Made by a program: the position numbers and the translations under genes
The notes under the pieces: model-generated
Database searches by the model: none
What the model was told of the DNA's origin: nothing
The model's input: only the letters and a program-made list of their open reading frames with translations
Shown here: positions 1 through 8,654 of the stretch, one piece after another
How the letters are laid out: each line of letters starts with the position of its first letter
How positions within the stretch are numbered: position 1 is the first letter of the stretch
Assembly (NCBI GenBank): GCA_944327275.1
Contig: CALVHB010000013.1
Span: 1 to 64,000 of the forward strand
DNA: 64,000 nucleotides
Source of the DNA: Candidatus Gastranaerophilales bacterium
GTDB taxonomy: Bacteria; Cyanobacteriota; Vampirovibrionia; Gastranaerophilales; Gastranaerophilaceae
Reading direction: 5' to 3'

Positions 1-288
<288 letters not shown>

Positions 289-307
289 ATATTATCGCTC
301 ACAACTT

Positions 308-336
308 ATTATGTAACGCTAAATTTTAAAATGCAA
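308..336 (-). promoter_or_regulatory. Candidate sigma70-type promoter for tRNA-fMet
   Basis: On the minus strand, TTGCAT (331-336) and CATAAT (308-313) are separated by 17 bases. This would start transcription about 10-15 bases before the tRNA 5' end at 288. Confidence 0.55.
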
Positions 337-532
337 GTTTTTTTTGTAATAAATATAAATAAACATTTGGCTTGGAGGGAGGAGAAATAATAATTAGTTT
401 TATTTTTAAAACAGTTAGGTGGATTATTTTTCTGGACCCATAATTTGTTGTTAAAATTTTTAAATTTATAATATTTATATAGCAAAAATTTATTTTAGTG
501 GTTTTGTAAAAATTATTATAAAGGATTTAGTT

Positions 533-1270
533 ATGTATTTAGTATCTGGAATTAATAATAATCACAAATTTCCGATTCAATATGGTAAACATAAAATACC
601 AAGATTTATATATCATATAACAAGTAAAAACAATTATAATAAATTGTTAATAGATGGAACTCTTAGAATGTCAGAAGATTTATTCTGTGGTGAGGGTGTA
701 TTTACATCAGAATTAGATAATATTTTTAAAAATAGTGCACGTGCTTGGAAAGGGAAATCTTTATTAGGGGAGATCGTGAAATTTACTAATAAAGATAATG
801 ATTCTATTGTGATGTTAAAAATTCCAACTTCATCACTCGACATGGATAAACTGTATGTTCCTTCTCATAATATAATGGGCAAATTTTGTTACTCTGATGA
901 AGTGCACAATGCAGTGGCAAAACTATACTACCAATGCAAATCTCTTGGACAATGGAAAAATTATAGCAAAAATTTGAAAAAAATTTATTTCAAATTTTTA
1001 AGAAATCAAGCCAATAAAGATATAGCAAATCACTTGTGTAAATTAACCCCTGCAAAAGATTCGAATTTATTAAAACAACGAAAACATGCATTAGAATATA
1101 TCTATAAAGACAATATTCCAATGTCATTTGTGATAAAGATCGGAGAAGTAGATACCTCAAAGTTAAAAAAAACAAAAGCATATGATGAAACAAAACCGAT
1201 AAAGAGTATCTTTAACTCTTTGTTAGAAGGAACTCCCGAGCAAAAAGAGACTTTGTTTCTTAATTACTAG
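533..1270 (+). CDS. Hypothetical protein, possible ADP-ribosyltransferase-like fold
   Basis: A 245-residue protein I do not recognise by name. The ATG follows an AAAGGA ribosome site. Residues about 25-75 contain YHITS, then an acidic helix, IDGTL, and GEGVFTSELDNIF. This pattern (His-Ile-Thr near a start strand, then a Gly-Val-Phe-Ser strand) recalls the NAD-binding core of DarT/KptA-like ADP-ribosyltransferases, but that is a motif impression only. A LKIPTSSLD strand follows and the C-terminal half is lysine-rich and helical. There is no signal peptide or membrane segment. It stands alone between the initiator tRNA and the adhesin gene; 289-532 upstream is AT-rich with only the tRNA promoter. 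No antitoxin partner is visible. Confidence 0.65.
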   Translation: MYLVSGINNNHKFPIQYGKHKIPRFIYHITSKNNYNKLLIDGTLRMSEDLFCGEGVFTSELDNIFKNSARAWKGKSLLGEIVKFTNKDNDSIVMLKIPTSSLDMDKLYVPSHNIMGKFCYSDEVHNAVAKLYYQCKSLGQWKNYSKNLKKIYFKFLRNQANKDIANHLCKLTPAKDSNLLKQRKHALEYIYKDNIPMSFVIKIGEVDTSKLKKTKAYDETKPIKSIFNSLLEGTPEQKETLFLNY

Positions 1271-1397
1271 AAGATATGTGTTTGGTTAATAAATATAGTG
1301 GATAGGATTGTCCTGAAGTTTTTGGTTTTAGCCCAATAATAAGTGAGGAATTAATACAGCAGTAAATATTATTTATTTTTAGAAAACAGCAGCAAAC

Positions 1398-1429
1398 AAA
1401 AAGTCCGGATATTATATCCGGACTTTTTT
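1398..1429. terminator. Bidirectional terminator
   Basis: A GTCCGGATA/TATCCGGAC stem (1403-1411 with 1415-1423) is flanked by a run of A on the left and T on the right. It can terminate the 533-1270 gene from the left and the adhesin gene from the right. Confidence 0.85.
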
Positions 1430-1445
1430 GAGTTATAAATTACTA

Positions 1446-4019
1446 CTATTGGAAAAGTTTTTTTAGTCTTTCGATGAAATTATATTTTCCTTCAGGTGCA
1501 TCTATTTTACCTTTAACATCAGCTGCTTTTGTTCCTGTATTTACAACAGTAACATCTGTATCGTTTTTAATTGTACTATTTTCTGTGATGTTAAGTCCAT
1601 CTCCTTTGTTTGATATAACAACAGGAGATCCTGTATTATTAATAGTTCCGTTAATATTCATGTCACCTTTATGGTTTACAAGTGCTGTTTGAGTCCCGTT
1701 TTCATTGTTTATTGTTCCGTTAAAATCAAGACCGTCTGAACCTGTTATATTTTTAATAAGAACATTTCCAGAACCATCAACACTGAAGCCTGATGTAGTA
1801 GTCAAACCTGTTCCGTTTTCTCTTGATGCTACGTATGTATATTCACCGCCATTGTTGTGAATTTTTCCGCCAAGAGTCAAGTGGTTTGTATTTCCTAAAA
1901 TATTCAATCTGCCTTCATGGCTAATTTCATTGTTTACTGTCATATTACCACTACCATAATTTTTGATATTGGTAGTTCCAACGCCAGTTTGAGTAATTGT
2001 TCCAGCGCTTGCAAATGTTACTTCTCCACCGCCTTGTCTGTTTATAATACCAAGGTTACCATCTTCAACTTGAATGTTACCTGATACATACATATCTCCA
2101 CTGTAGTTGTTTATAGCAGTTTCTCCATTTGCATTAGAGATATTACCTTGAAGATTTAAACCTCTTTCTCCTTCAGGTGTTGTTCCTTTATGGTTTATAG
2201 CAAGGTTTCCTGTATCATTAGAAATTACTGAATTTTCTTGAGCGCTTATTCCTGTTGAGTTGCCTCTTGAGAAGATAAACAAGTTTCCATCATGGTTTGT
2301 AAGAGCGCCTGCTGTTGTTAATTCTTTGTCATTTGATAATGTAAATTTGCCATTATCATTATATACATACATATTTCCAGTATTGTCAACTTTACCAACA
2401 ACTGTAAAGTCTCCTTTTCCGGCATTTACAAGTTTTAAATCACCTTCGTTTGTAATTTGAGCATTCTTAGAAATAAAGAAATCAGCAGCATTTTCTTTAT
2501 TTATTATACCCATATTACCTTGGTTATTGATTTTTCCATTAACAAGAAGTTGACCGTTTGTATTATTAATAGCTGTTTCTCCGGTATTAGTGATGGTCCC
2601 TTCCAAACTCATTCCTTCAGCACCACTGTTTTTAATTGAAACATTTCCGTTGCCAACAACGTTGCTAGATGATGTTAGTGAAAGTTTACTACCTTCGTTC
2701 CAGATTGTTACATTTCCTTCTTGAGAAGTAACATTTCCGCTAACGCTTAGTTCTCCAGCTTTGTTTTCAATTGAAACTGTTCCGTTATTAGCAGTCATTG
2801 TTCCATTTAAAGCCATTCCGTCAGCACCTTCATTTTCAAGTCTGACAGTGTTGTTTGCTGTAACTTGAGCCTCAGAAGTAAGAGTCATTTTGCCATTTCT
2901 ATTAACAATTCTTACACTAGGTTCTGCATTAACCGTTCCGGATATTTCCATTCCGCCATTGCCTCTGTTGACAATGTCAGTTTTACCTTTAGATGTTGTA
3001 TTACCTGCTAAAGCAAGTTTCCCTGTACCATCGTTTACCACTGCGAGTTCATTGTCAGTAGTGACTTTTGCATTTTTGCCGATAGATAAATTATTTGCAG
3101 TTTCTCTATTGGTAATTACAAGAGTATCATTTTTATTTGTTGCAACTCCATTGACATTCATATCGCCTTTTGTGTTATAAAGTTGGAGTTTAGCGTTAGA
3201 TGCGACTGTACCATCTACAGTAAGACCATTCTCACCTTTATTGGTTACAAATACGCCACCGTTGTCAATGTTTGCAACTTTACCAGAAATATTGATTCCT
3301 GCTCCTGATTTATCTGCAGATTTAATTAATACTAAGCTTCCATTTTCTAAAGCTGTTGCAGATTTGATACCATCAGTATTAACAAGGCTATTGAATAAGT
3401 TTTCGGCTTGCGATTTTGTTTCAATTTTATTCATATCAGTAACGCCGTTAACTATGCCTCCTGAAATATTAATGTCAGTTCCGCGGAGGTCTACACCATT
3501 TCTTGCAAGAATCATACCTGCAATGTTAATTGCAGCGTTAGGATCTTGTTTTAGTTTTGAAATTTGATTTATATTTGTGAAGTTATCAGCGGCATAATCT
3601 CCTTTTAAACCTTGATATGTAGAATTACTAGGAGTTACAACAGAAAGTGAGCCTACGTTGAGGACCCCGCTAGCTCCAACAACCATTCCGTTTGGAGATA
3701 CAAATATTGCGTGTCCGTTGTAGAAGTTGCCATCTCTCATTGTGTTTACAATACCGTTGATGTCAATTTTGCCATCTACAAGGTTTACAAATGTTTCAAT
3801 ATCTCTGATTCCATATTTGTAAATTAAATTTGCGATATCTCCGGCATCAAGCTTAAAATTATCGTATTGTCTGTATCCGACATCACCGTTAACGTGTTCT
3901 GGTAAAATGTCAAATACCCCGCCATTTCCGGTAACGCCAGAAATGTCCGTTGCCGCATTAACGCTGGATACAGATAGCATTGCGACAATCGCTGCAATAA
4001 ATAATTGCTTTTTGTTCAT
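1446..4019 (-). CDS. LktA-type filamentous adhesin (secreted, repeat-rich)
   Basis: An 857-residue protein with a signal peptide (residues 1-22, cut after VNA) and then a filamentous-haemagglutinin/TPS-like secretion domain (about 23-150) with GNGGVFDILP, VNLVDGKIDINGIVNT and HAIFVSPNGMVVGASG. Residues about 200-830 are degenerate repeats built around phrases such as VNGKINN, GNMGIINK and NISGKV, expected to form a right-handed beta-helix. Proteins of this layout are called leukotoxin LktA-type adhesins after the Fusobacterium protein. It ends in a short basic tail (RLKKLFQ) with no autotransporter barrel or LPXTG anchor, and no TpsB-type transporter is encoded nearby. The ATG has an AAAGGAG site 8 bases upstream. 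Surface location and adhesion are inferred from the family; toxicity should not be assumed. Confidence 0.85.
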   Translation of the reverse strand: MNKKQLFIAAIVAMLSVSSVNAATDISGVTGNGGVFDILPEHVNGDVGYRQYDNFKLDAGDIANLIYKYGIRDIETFVNLVDGKIDINGIVNTMRDGNFYNGHAIFVSPNGMVVGASGVLNVGSLSVVTPSNSTYQGLKGDYAADNFTNINQISKLKQDPNAAINIAGMILARNGVDLRGTDINISGGIVNGVTDMNKIETKSQAENLFNSLVNTDGIKSATALENGSLVLIKSADKSGAGINISGKVANIDNGGVFVTNKGENGLTVDGTVASNAKLQLYNTKGDMNVNGVATNKNDTLVITNRETANNLSIGKNAKVTTDNELAVVNDGTGKLALAGNTTSKGKTDIVNRGNGGMEISGTVNAEPSVRIVNRNGKMTLTSEAQVTANNTVRLENEGADGMALNGTMTANNGTVSIENKAGELSVSGNVTSQEGNVTIWNEGSKLSLTSSSNVVGNGNVSIKNSGAEGMSLEGTITNTGETAINNTNGQLLVNGKINNQGNMGIINKENAADFFISKNAQITNEGDLKLVNAGKGDFTVVGKVDNTGNMYVYNDNGKFTLSNDKELTTAGALTNHDGNLFIFSRGNSTGISAQENSVISNDTGNLAINHKGTTPEGERGLNLQGNISNANGETAINNYSGDMYVSGNIQVEDGNLGIINRQGGGEVTFASAGTITQTGVGTTNIKNYGSGNMTVNNEISHEGRLNILGNTNHLTLGGKIHNNGGEYTYVASRENGTGLTTTSGFSVDGSGNVLIKNITGSDGLDFNGTINNENGTQTALVNHKGDMNINGTINNTGSPVVISNKGDGLNITENSTIKNDTDVTVVNTGTKAADVKGKIDAPEGKYNFIERLKKLFQ

Positions 4020-4141
4020 AATTTATACTCCTTTGGTTGAAAAATTTTTCATAAGTCATAATTGCACATAATATAATAAAGTGTTTTAAATCTTATTTTT
4101 TGCTAAATTCCGAAAATTGCTTAATAATTCTTAATATATAT

Positions 4142-4663
4142 TTATCCTTTAAATGCACCCCAGGCTTTAATTGTACCTTTTTGATATGTTACTAGGTAAT
4201 ATTCCCCTTTTTTTATGTATTCTAACTTTGCTTCCATAAAAATTTGTTCTTCATCTTCTTTCATACCAGTTTTAGCTCTTTTTTTGTTGGTATCTTCTCT
4301 ATCTTTTTTTTCTTTTTTCAGTTCTTTTTTTACGACTTTATTATTGAGTCTGTCTTTTTCAGTTTTATCCTCTTCAATTTTGATTACCGGAATAACAGCT
4401 ATTGGTTCTTTAGATTCAAGCAATATCAAAAATTCCATTGAGTCAGAAAGTGCTATCTCGTAGAATCCAGGTTTAATTACGCCTCCGGCATTGTTGTATA
4501 TAGGATCCGATATTATTATTGTCGGATAATCGGAATCTTTTAAAGAATATTTATAAATAGACTGGCTCCCAACATAATAACCGGATGTCTCTTGCGGCGC
4601 TTGAGGATATGGCCTTATATATTCTTGTGTTAAAACTTTTTCTGCAAATACCCCTTCAAACAT
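4142..4663 (-). CDS. Hypothetical protein in the rpmH-rnpA operon
   Basis: A 173-residue protein I do not recognise. Its ATG overlaps the stop of rnpA by one base (TAATG), so it is translationally coupled to rnpA. The N-terminal about 95 residues are beta-rich (YYVGSQSIYKYSL, PTIIISDPIYNN, PGFYEIALSD). Residues about 97-135 are almost entirely Lys/Glu/Asp/Arg, and the last 35 residues form another beta segment (KGEYYLVTYQKGTIKAWG). There is no clear signal peptide. In most bacteria yidD/yidC would follow rnpA; here this unknown gene takes that place. Confidence 0.75.
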   Translation of the reverse strand: MFEGVFAEKVLTQEYIRPYPQAPQETSGYYVGSQSIYKYSLKDSDYPTIIISDPIYNNAGGVIKPGFYEIALSDSMEFLILLESKEPIAVIPVIKIEEDKTEKDRLNNKVVKKELKKEKKDREDTNKKRAKTGMKEDEEQIFMEAKLEYIKKGEYYLVTYQKGTIKAWGAFKG

Positions 4664-5019
4664 TACTTAACCTTTTGTATGAGCTTTTTCATTATACTGT
4701 TAATCTCTTTGAAATTTTTGTATAGTGCGTGTTCTCCGCCTATAAATATGAGAGATATATATTTTTGTAATTCGTCGCAGTCATCATTTTTTAGCATTAA
4801 TCTGTAACTTTCTCTCATTAGTCTTTTAAGGCGATTTCTTTTCACAGCTCTTTTGTGAGTTTTTTTACTTACTACAAAACCTACTCTGGTATAGCAGTTT
4901 GGTTCATCTTTCTTTTTCCCAACAAACAATGTTATACCACCGCAATGGTAAGAGTTTTTAATTCTATATGTCGCTGTAAAAGCGGATTTATTTTTTAATC
5001 TGAATTGTTTTTTTAGCAT
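4663..5019 (-). CDS. rnpA: Ribonuclease P protein component
   Basis: Protein subunit of RNase P, which helps the catalytic RNA remove the 5' leader from pre-tRNA. The diagnostic RNR region is present (VGFVVSKKTHKRAVKRNRLK), following the N-terminal MLKKQFRLKNKSAF typical of the family. A longer reading to 5049 would need a TTG start and adds a Cys-rich, unconserved stretch, so I prefer the ATG at 5019 (118 residues, a normal RnpA length), with a weak GAGAG site before it. It lies downstream of rpmH, the classic order, and its stop overlaps the next gene. Confidence 0.92.
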   Translation of the reverse strand: MLKKQFRLKNKSAFTATYRIKNSYHCGGITLFVGKKKDEPNCYTRVGFVVSKKTHKRAVKRNRLKRLMRESYRLMLKNDDCDELQKYISLIFIGGEHALYKNFKEINSIMKKLIQKVK

Positions 5020-5100
5020 ATCTCTCGTACAACAACACAGCACGTCCAAATAATTTCGACCTGCTGTGTATGTTAATTTAAAAACTTATTTCGTGTAAAA

Positions 5101-5253
5101 CTATGCACGTTTTTTTGCAGTAATAGCTAATTTATGACGGCCTTTAGCACGACGTCTGTTGATAACTTCTTGTCCGCCTGGGGTTGCCATTCTAGCTCTA
5201 AAACCGCTAACTTTTTGTCTTTTTACTTTTGTTCCTTCTAGTGTACGTCTCAT
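5101..5253 (-). CDS. rpmH: 50S ribosomal protein L34
   Basis: A 50-residue, strongly basic protein starting [20 protein letters not shown] and containing [11 protein letters not shown], the universal L34 pattern. The motif SGFRARM is particularly close to cyanobacterial L34. It is followed by rnpA at 81 bases, the standard rpmH-rnpA operon. An AAAGGAATAAAAAAA spacer precedes the ATG. The rpmH-rnpA pair often marks the replication-origin region, but I see no dnaA gene or DnaA-box cluster here. Confidence 0.95.
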   Translation of the reverse strand: MRRTLEGTKVKRQKVSGFRARMATPGGQEVINRRRAKGRHKLAITAKKRA

Positions 5254-5294
5254 TTTTTTTATTCCTTTTAACTTATATTTGTCGTATAATTCTA

Positions 5295-5323
5295 ATGTTA
5301 AATTAAAAAAAAATAATAGTCAA
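5295..5323 (-). promoter_or_regulatory. Candidate promoter for rpmH-rnpA
   Basis: On the minus strand TTGACT (5318-5323) and TAACAT (5295-5300) are 17 bases apart, placing transcription start about 35 bases before the rpmH ATG. Confidence 0.45.
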
Positions 5324-5350
5324 CATAAATGAAGGGACAGGTTAAATAAT

Positions 5351-6163
5351 ATGAACAAAAAATGTAAAATAGGATTTATTGGTTGCGGTAAAATGGCTAG
5401 TGCAATAATAAAAGGCACTATTTCTTCGAATTTTGTTCCTAAAGAAAATATAAAAGGTTCTGAGGTTAATTGTGCAATTGCAGAGTTAGCGCAAGGACGT
5501 TTGGGAATTGATGTGTTGACTGATAATCGCTTTTTAGTAATGGAAAGTGATGTTATTTTCATAGCTACAAAACCTAGTTATGTAGCGGATGTACTAGAGG
5601 AAATTAAGGATGAATTAACTCCTGAAAAACTTATTGTATCTATTGCAGCTGGAATTTCTACTCAAAAAATCGAAAAAATAATAGGCAGAAAAAGAGTTAT
5701 ACGTGTAATGCCAAATACTCCTGCATTAGTATTGGAAGGAATGAGTGGTATATGTAAAGGAAGTTATGCATCTGATGAAGATATTGAATTTGTAATGGAA
5801 ATGTTGTCAAGTATTGGTAAATGTATTGAAGTTAATGAGGAACAGATTGATATTGTAACTGCTATTTCAGGTTCAGGGCCGGCTTTTTTCTATAAAGTTA
5901 TTGAAGATATGGCTCGTGCCGGAGAAAAGTTAGGATTAGAATATGATAAATCCTTGACTTTGGCAACACAAACAGCTTTAGGTTCAGCTAAAATGGTTAT
6001 GAACAGAGGGGAGTTATCGGTTCAAACTCTAATTGATAATGTTGCAACAAAAGGAGGATGTACTTTTGTTGGAATATCCGTTATGAATGATAAAAATTCT
6101 AACGAGCTTTTTTATGATGTAATTGCTGATACTACCCAAAAAGCAAAAGAACTTGGTAAATAA
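5351..6163 (+). CDS. proC: Pyrroline-5-carboxylate reductase
   Basis: Last step of proline synthesis: reduces 1-pyrroline-5-carboxylate to proline with NAD(P)H in the cytoplasm. The 270-residue length is normal. Residues about 5-15 form the Rossmann nucleotide loop (IGFIGCGKMASA); the conserved RVMPNTPALV follows in mid-protein; and the C-terminal dimerisation/substrate domain shows ISGSGPAFFYKVIEDMA, ATQTALGSAKM and VATKGGCT. It is divergent from rpmH and appears to be monocistronic; no clear terminator follows. Confidence 0.95.
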   Translation: MNKKCKIGFIGCGKMASAIIKGTISSNFVPKENIKGSEVNCAIAELAQGRLGIDVLTDNRFLVMESDVIFIATKPSYVADVLEEIKDELTPEKLIVSIAAGISTQKIEKIIGRKRVIRVMPNTPALVLEGMSGICKGSYASDEDIEFVMEMLSSIGKCIEVNEEQIDIVTAISGSGPAFFYKVIEDMARAGEKLGLEYDKSLTLATQTALGSAKMVMNRGELSVQTLIDNVATKGGCTFVGISVMNDKNSNELFYDVIADTTQKAKELGK

Positions 6164-6251
6164 GTATTAAGTTCCTAGCAAAAAATTTATTTACAGTTTT
6201 TAGATATCATGAGTTGATAATACTTTAAGCTGAGTAAAATATTAATAAGTT

Positions 6252-7550
6252 ATGAAAATATATCCTGTTTGCACAAAATTTTGTAACCGAACAGCTTTTT
6301 GTGCAGAAAATGATAATAAACCTAAACCTAGTAAAATTTCTTTTAATAAAAAGGATGCTGTTTTAGCATTGTCTGTTGCCGGAGTAGTTGGCTTAGCTCT
6401 GGTTAATATTAATCAAAGAAGCAGAATAAAAAATTTATCAAACAAATTTGAGCAAAATATAAAAGAGGAATTATATAATTACACTGTAAAATCTTTTGAA
6501 AATACTGATTTGTATCCAAAATTTATTGATGCAAAAACAGGATTTATGGATTTTATTTCGTCACTAAATAGTGAACCTAAAAAGGTTAAAGAGTTTTTGT
6601 TTGGTGTTACGGCTGATAAAAAGGTTGCAGGAGAATTTATTAGTGAAATTATTGCAGATCCAAGGCAATCTGCACGTAATTTGAAAATTTTGGAAGAAAA
6701 AATTGGTGGAGAAAAGAATTTACTCGATTGGTTAGAAGCCCCTAATGGTTACAATGAAGCTTATGATAAATATGTACATTCTTTGTTTAAAAATAATGAC
6801 ATAGAAGTGGAAAATTTGTTAAAAATATCTCCAAATTGGCACTTATACATATTAACAAATTTAAAAAATAAAGAGAAGTTGACTATTGGAGAGTTACCTA
6901 AAGATTTTGCTCATATTGATAATTTTAGTCATTTTGCTAAATGGTTAAATTTTCAAGAATTTATAGATAACAAACCATCTTGTTTGGAATATAGTGGTCA
7001 ATATTTTGAAGCTACTCGTTTGAATCAAGGAACATCAGGTAAAATTCCTTATAAAATCAAATTTTTAGGTGAGCAAAGCAGTGGCAAAGAGTACGTATTA
7101 AAAGTTCAACAAAGCAGGGGATGCAACTCTCCTTTTGCAAAAGAGTCCCTTTTGTATCGCGGGGATTCAACATTTATTAATGCCCAAATTGATTACTATT
7201 TAGGATTGCATAATTGTGAGAATATTCCTAAAATGTACTATTTTGATCTGGATTCTTGTTCAGCTCTTTATGAGTTTCAAACTGGTAATAAGTTTAAAAC
7301 TACAACGAATGTAAGAGATGCAAATACAATGCTTAAAGATTTGAATTCGCTTGGGATATACTATAATGATGTGGGAGCAGCAAATATTCTTGAAAAAGAC
7401 GGTGTTCTGAAAATTATAGACATTGGAGAATCAACTTTTATTGATCCATTAAGACCGGGCAGTAAGGGATATAATTTTGAAATGCCTAATTGGTGTGGTA
7501 TAAAGCAACCAAATTTAACATTTTTGCATATGGAACATTTGTATAAATAA
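6252..7550 (+). CDS. Membrane-anchored protein-kinase-like protein
   Basis: A 432-residue protein with no name I know. One hydrophobic segment (residues about 36-52) follows a short Cys-containing N-terminus with an ISFN motif (29-32). The C-terminal about 200 residues carry all the landmarks of a protein-kinase/aminoglycoside-phosphotransferase fold: a Gly-rich strand (LNQGTSGK), a VAIK-like lysine (K284 in YVLKVQ), a hinge-like ALYEFQTG, a catalytic loop GIYYNDVGAANIL (D373, N378; Tyr-Asn in place of His-x) and a DFG-like IIDIGES (D390). The key residues are all retained, so activity is plausible. The substrate is unknown. The start has no clear ribosome site; a TAAAAT sequence lies about 11 bases upstream. 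Confidence 0.8.
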   Translation: MKIYPVCTKFCNRTAFCAENDNKPKPSKISFNKKDAVLALSVAGVVGLALVNINQRSRIKNLSNKFEQNIKEELYNYTVKSFENTDLYPKFIDAKTGFMDFISSLNSEPKKVKEFLFGVTADKKVAGEFISEIIADPRQSARNLKILEEKIGGEKNLLDWLEAPNGYNEAYDKYVHSLFKNNDIEVENLLKISPNWHLYILTNLKNKEKLTIGELPKDFAHIDNFSHFAKWLNFQEFIDNKPSCLEYSGQYFEATRLNQGTSGKIPYKIKFLGEQSSGKEYVLKVQQSRGCNSPFAKESLLYRGDSTFINAQIDYYLGLHNCENIPKMYYFDLDSCSALYEFQTGNKFKTTTNVRDANTMLKDLNSLGIYYNDVGAANILEKDGVLKIIDIGESTFIDPLRPGSKGYNFEMPNWCGIKQPNLTFLHMEHLYK

Positions 7551-7553
7551 TTG

Positions 7554-8624
7554 TTATTCATTTATACATTTAGCGAAAAAATCAAGTAAACTTATTACTT
7601 TTGGAGCTTTCCTATGACCAATTAATCCCATTTTTAAGCCTATTACACATCCCGGACAGCTTGTTAATACATAGTCTGTGTTGGTTTTTAGGATATTCTT
7701 TGCTTTATTTTCAGATATGCTTTTTGAAAGTCTGATATTTTTTATGGAAAATTCTCCTCCAAATCCGCAACAAGAGTCATAGTCATCCATTTTAATATAT
7801 TCTACATTTTCACAGTTATCAAAAAGAGGGATGAGAAAATCATCATTTTCCAAATGACAGGGTTTGTGAAATGTAACTTTTGTATTGTGTGGGAACTTAA
7901 ATTTGATTTGTGATTTTAGAAGTAATTCACCAATGTTTATAAACTTTGCATCTATATATTTTTTCAAAGTACTTTCACAGCTCGCGCAATCTGTAAGAAT
8001 GTAATCAAAATCGCAATCTAGCATTTTAATATTATGATTTTTTACTTCTTCAAATCTTTCAAGATTTCCACTTGATAGAAATGGAAGTCCGCAACAGTCG
8101 AAATCTTTTTGGATAATTTCTATATCCGAATTTTCAAATATTTTGTTTAAATAAATGTCACTTCTCGGACAAATATTATTAACACAGCCTTTAAAATATA
8201 GAACTTTTATTGTTTTATTTTTATTTTTATTATGCAACGAATTTTTTCGAAATGGACTTGTAATTATTTTAAAAAAGTTTATAATTAGCCCAAATACCCA
8301 TTTTGATTCAACAAAAAAAATAAGCCTTCCTAGAATTGTTTTACTTGCATATTGATATTTTGCAGCCTCAAATATTTTGCATACATCAATTCCGCTTGGG
8401 CAGAATTTAGAGCATTTATCACATTTTAAGCATAAATCTAAGTACTTGTTAATATTATTGTTTAACTCCAGATCACCTTTGATAACTCCGTCAAGCATAA
8501 CAAATTTTCCACGAGAAACAGCGCAATCGTTTCCTGTCTCTTTGTACACAGGACAAACTGACTGGCAAAGTCCACATTTGGAACACTTGTTTATATCATC
8601 AGAGTAATCTTCCAGTTTATTCAT
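7554..8624 (-). CDS. (Fe-S)-binding CCG-domain protein (GlcF/LutA-like)
   Basis: A 356-residue oxidoreductase electron-transfer subunit. Two ferredoxin-type [4Fe-4S] motifs lie at the N-terminus (C14-x2-C-x2-C-x3-C24 in CSKCGLCQSVCP, and CLKCDKCSKFCP at about 64-75). Two CCG domains follow, with DCCGLPFLSSG and SCCGFGGEFS. The layout matches the iron-sulfur subunit of glycolate or lactate dehydrogenases (GlcF, LutA), but no FAD subunit (GlcD) is encoded next to it, so the substrate is open. It lies 30 bases downstream of ilvD on the same strand and may be co-transcribed with it. Confidence 0.85.
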   Translation of the reverse strand: MNKLEDYSDDINKCSKCGLCQSVCPVYKETGNDCAVSRGKFVMLDGVIKGDLELNNNINKYLDLCLKCDKCSKFCPSGIDVCKIFEAAKYQYASKTILGRLIFFVESKWVFGLIINFFKIITSPFRKNSLHNKNKNKTIKVLYFKGCVNNICPRSDIYLNKIFENSDIEIIQKDFDCCGLPFLSSGNLERFEEVKNHNIKMLDCDFDYILTDCASCESTLKKYIDAKFINIGELLLKSQIKFKFPHNTKVTFHKPCHLENDDFLIPLFDNCENVEYIKMDDYDSCCGFGGEFSIKNIRLSKSISENKAKNILKTNTDYVLTSCPGCVIGLKMGLIGHRKAPKVISLLDFFAKCINE

Positions 8625-8654
8625 ATCTATATAATATCACGTAAATTAAAAACG

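Noticed and set aside
2260..3567. Several plus-strand frames across the adhesin gene
   Set aside because: They are mirror frames of the repetitive adhesin and share no start signals.
4215..4463. Hydrophobic plus-strand frame opposite the 4142 gene
   Set aside because: It is the antisense of a Lys/Glu-rich stretch, which always reads as Phe/Ser/Leu-rich; the minus-strand gene is operon-coupled and better supported.
5101..5350. Replication origin near rpmH-rnpA
   Set aside because: The gene pair often lies near oriC, but there is no dnaA or dnaN gene and no cluster of TTATCCACA-like boxes.
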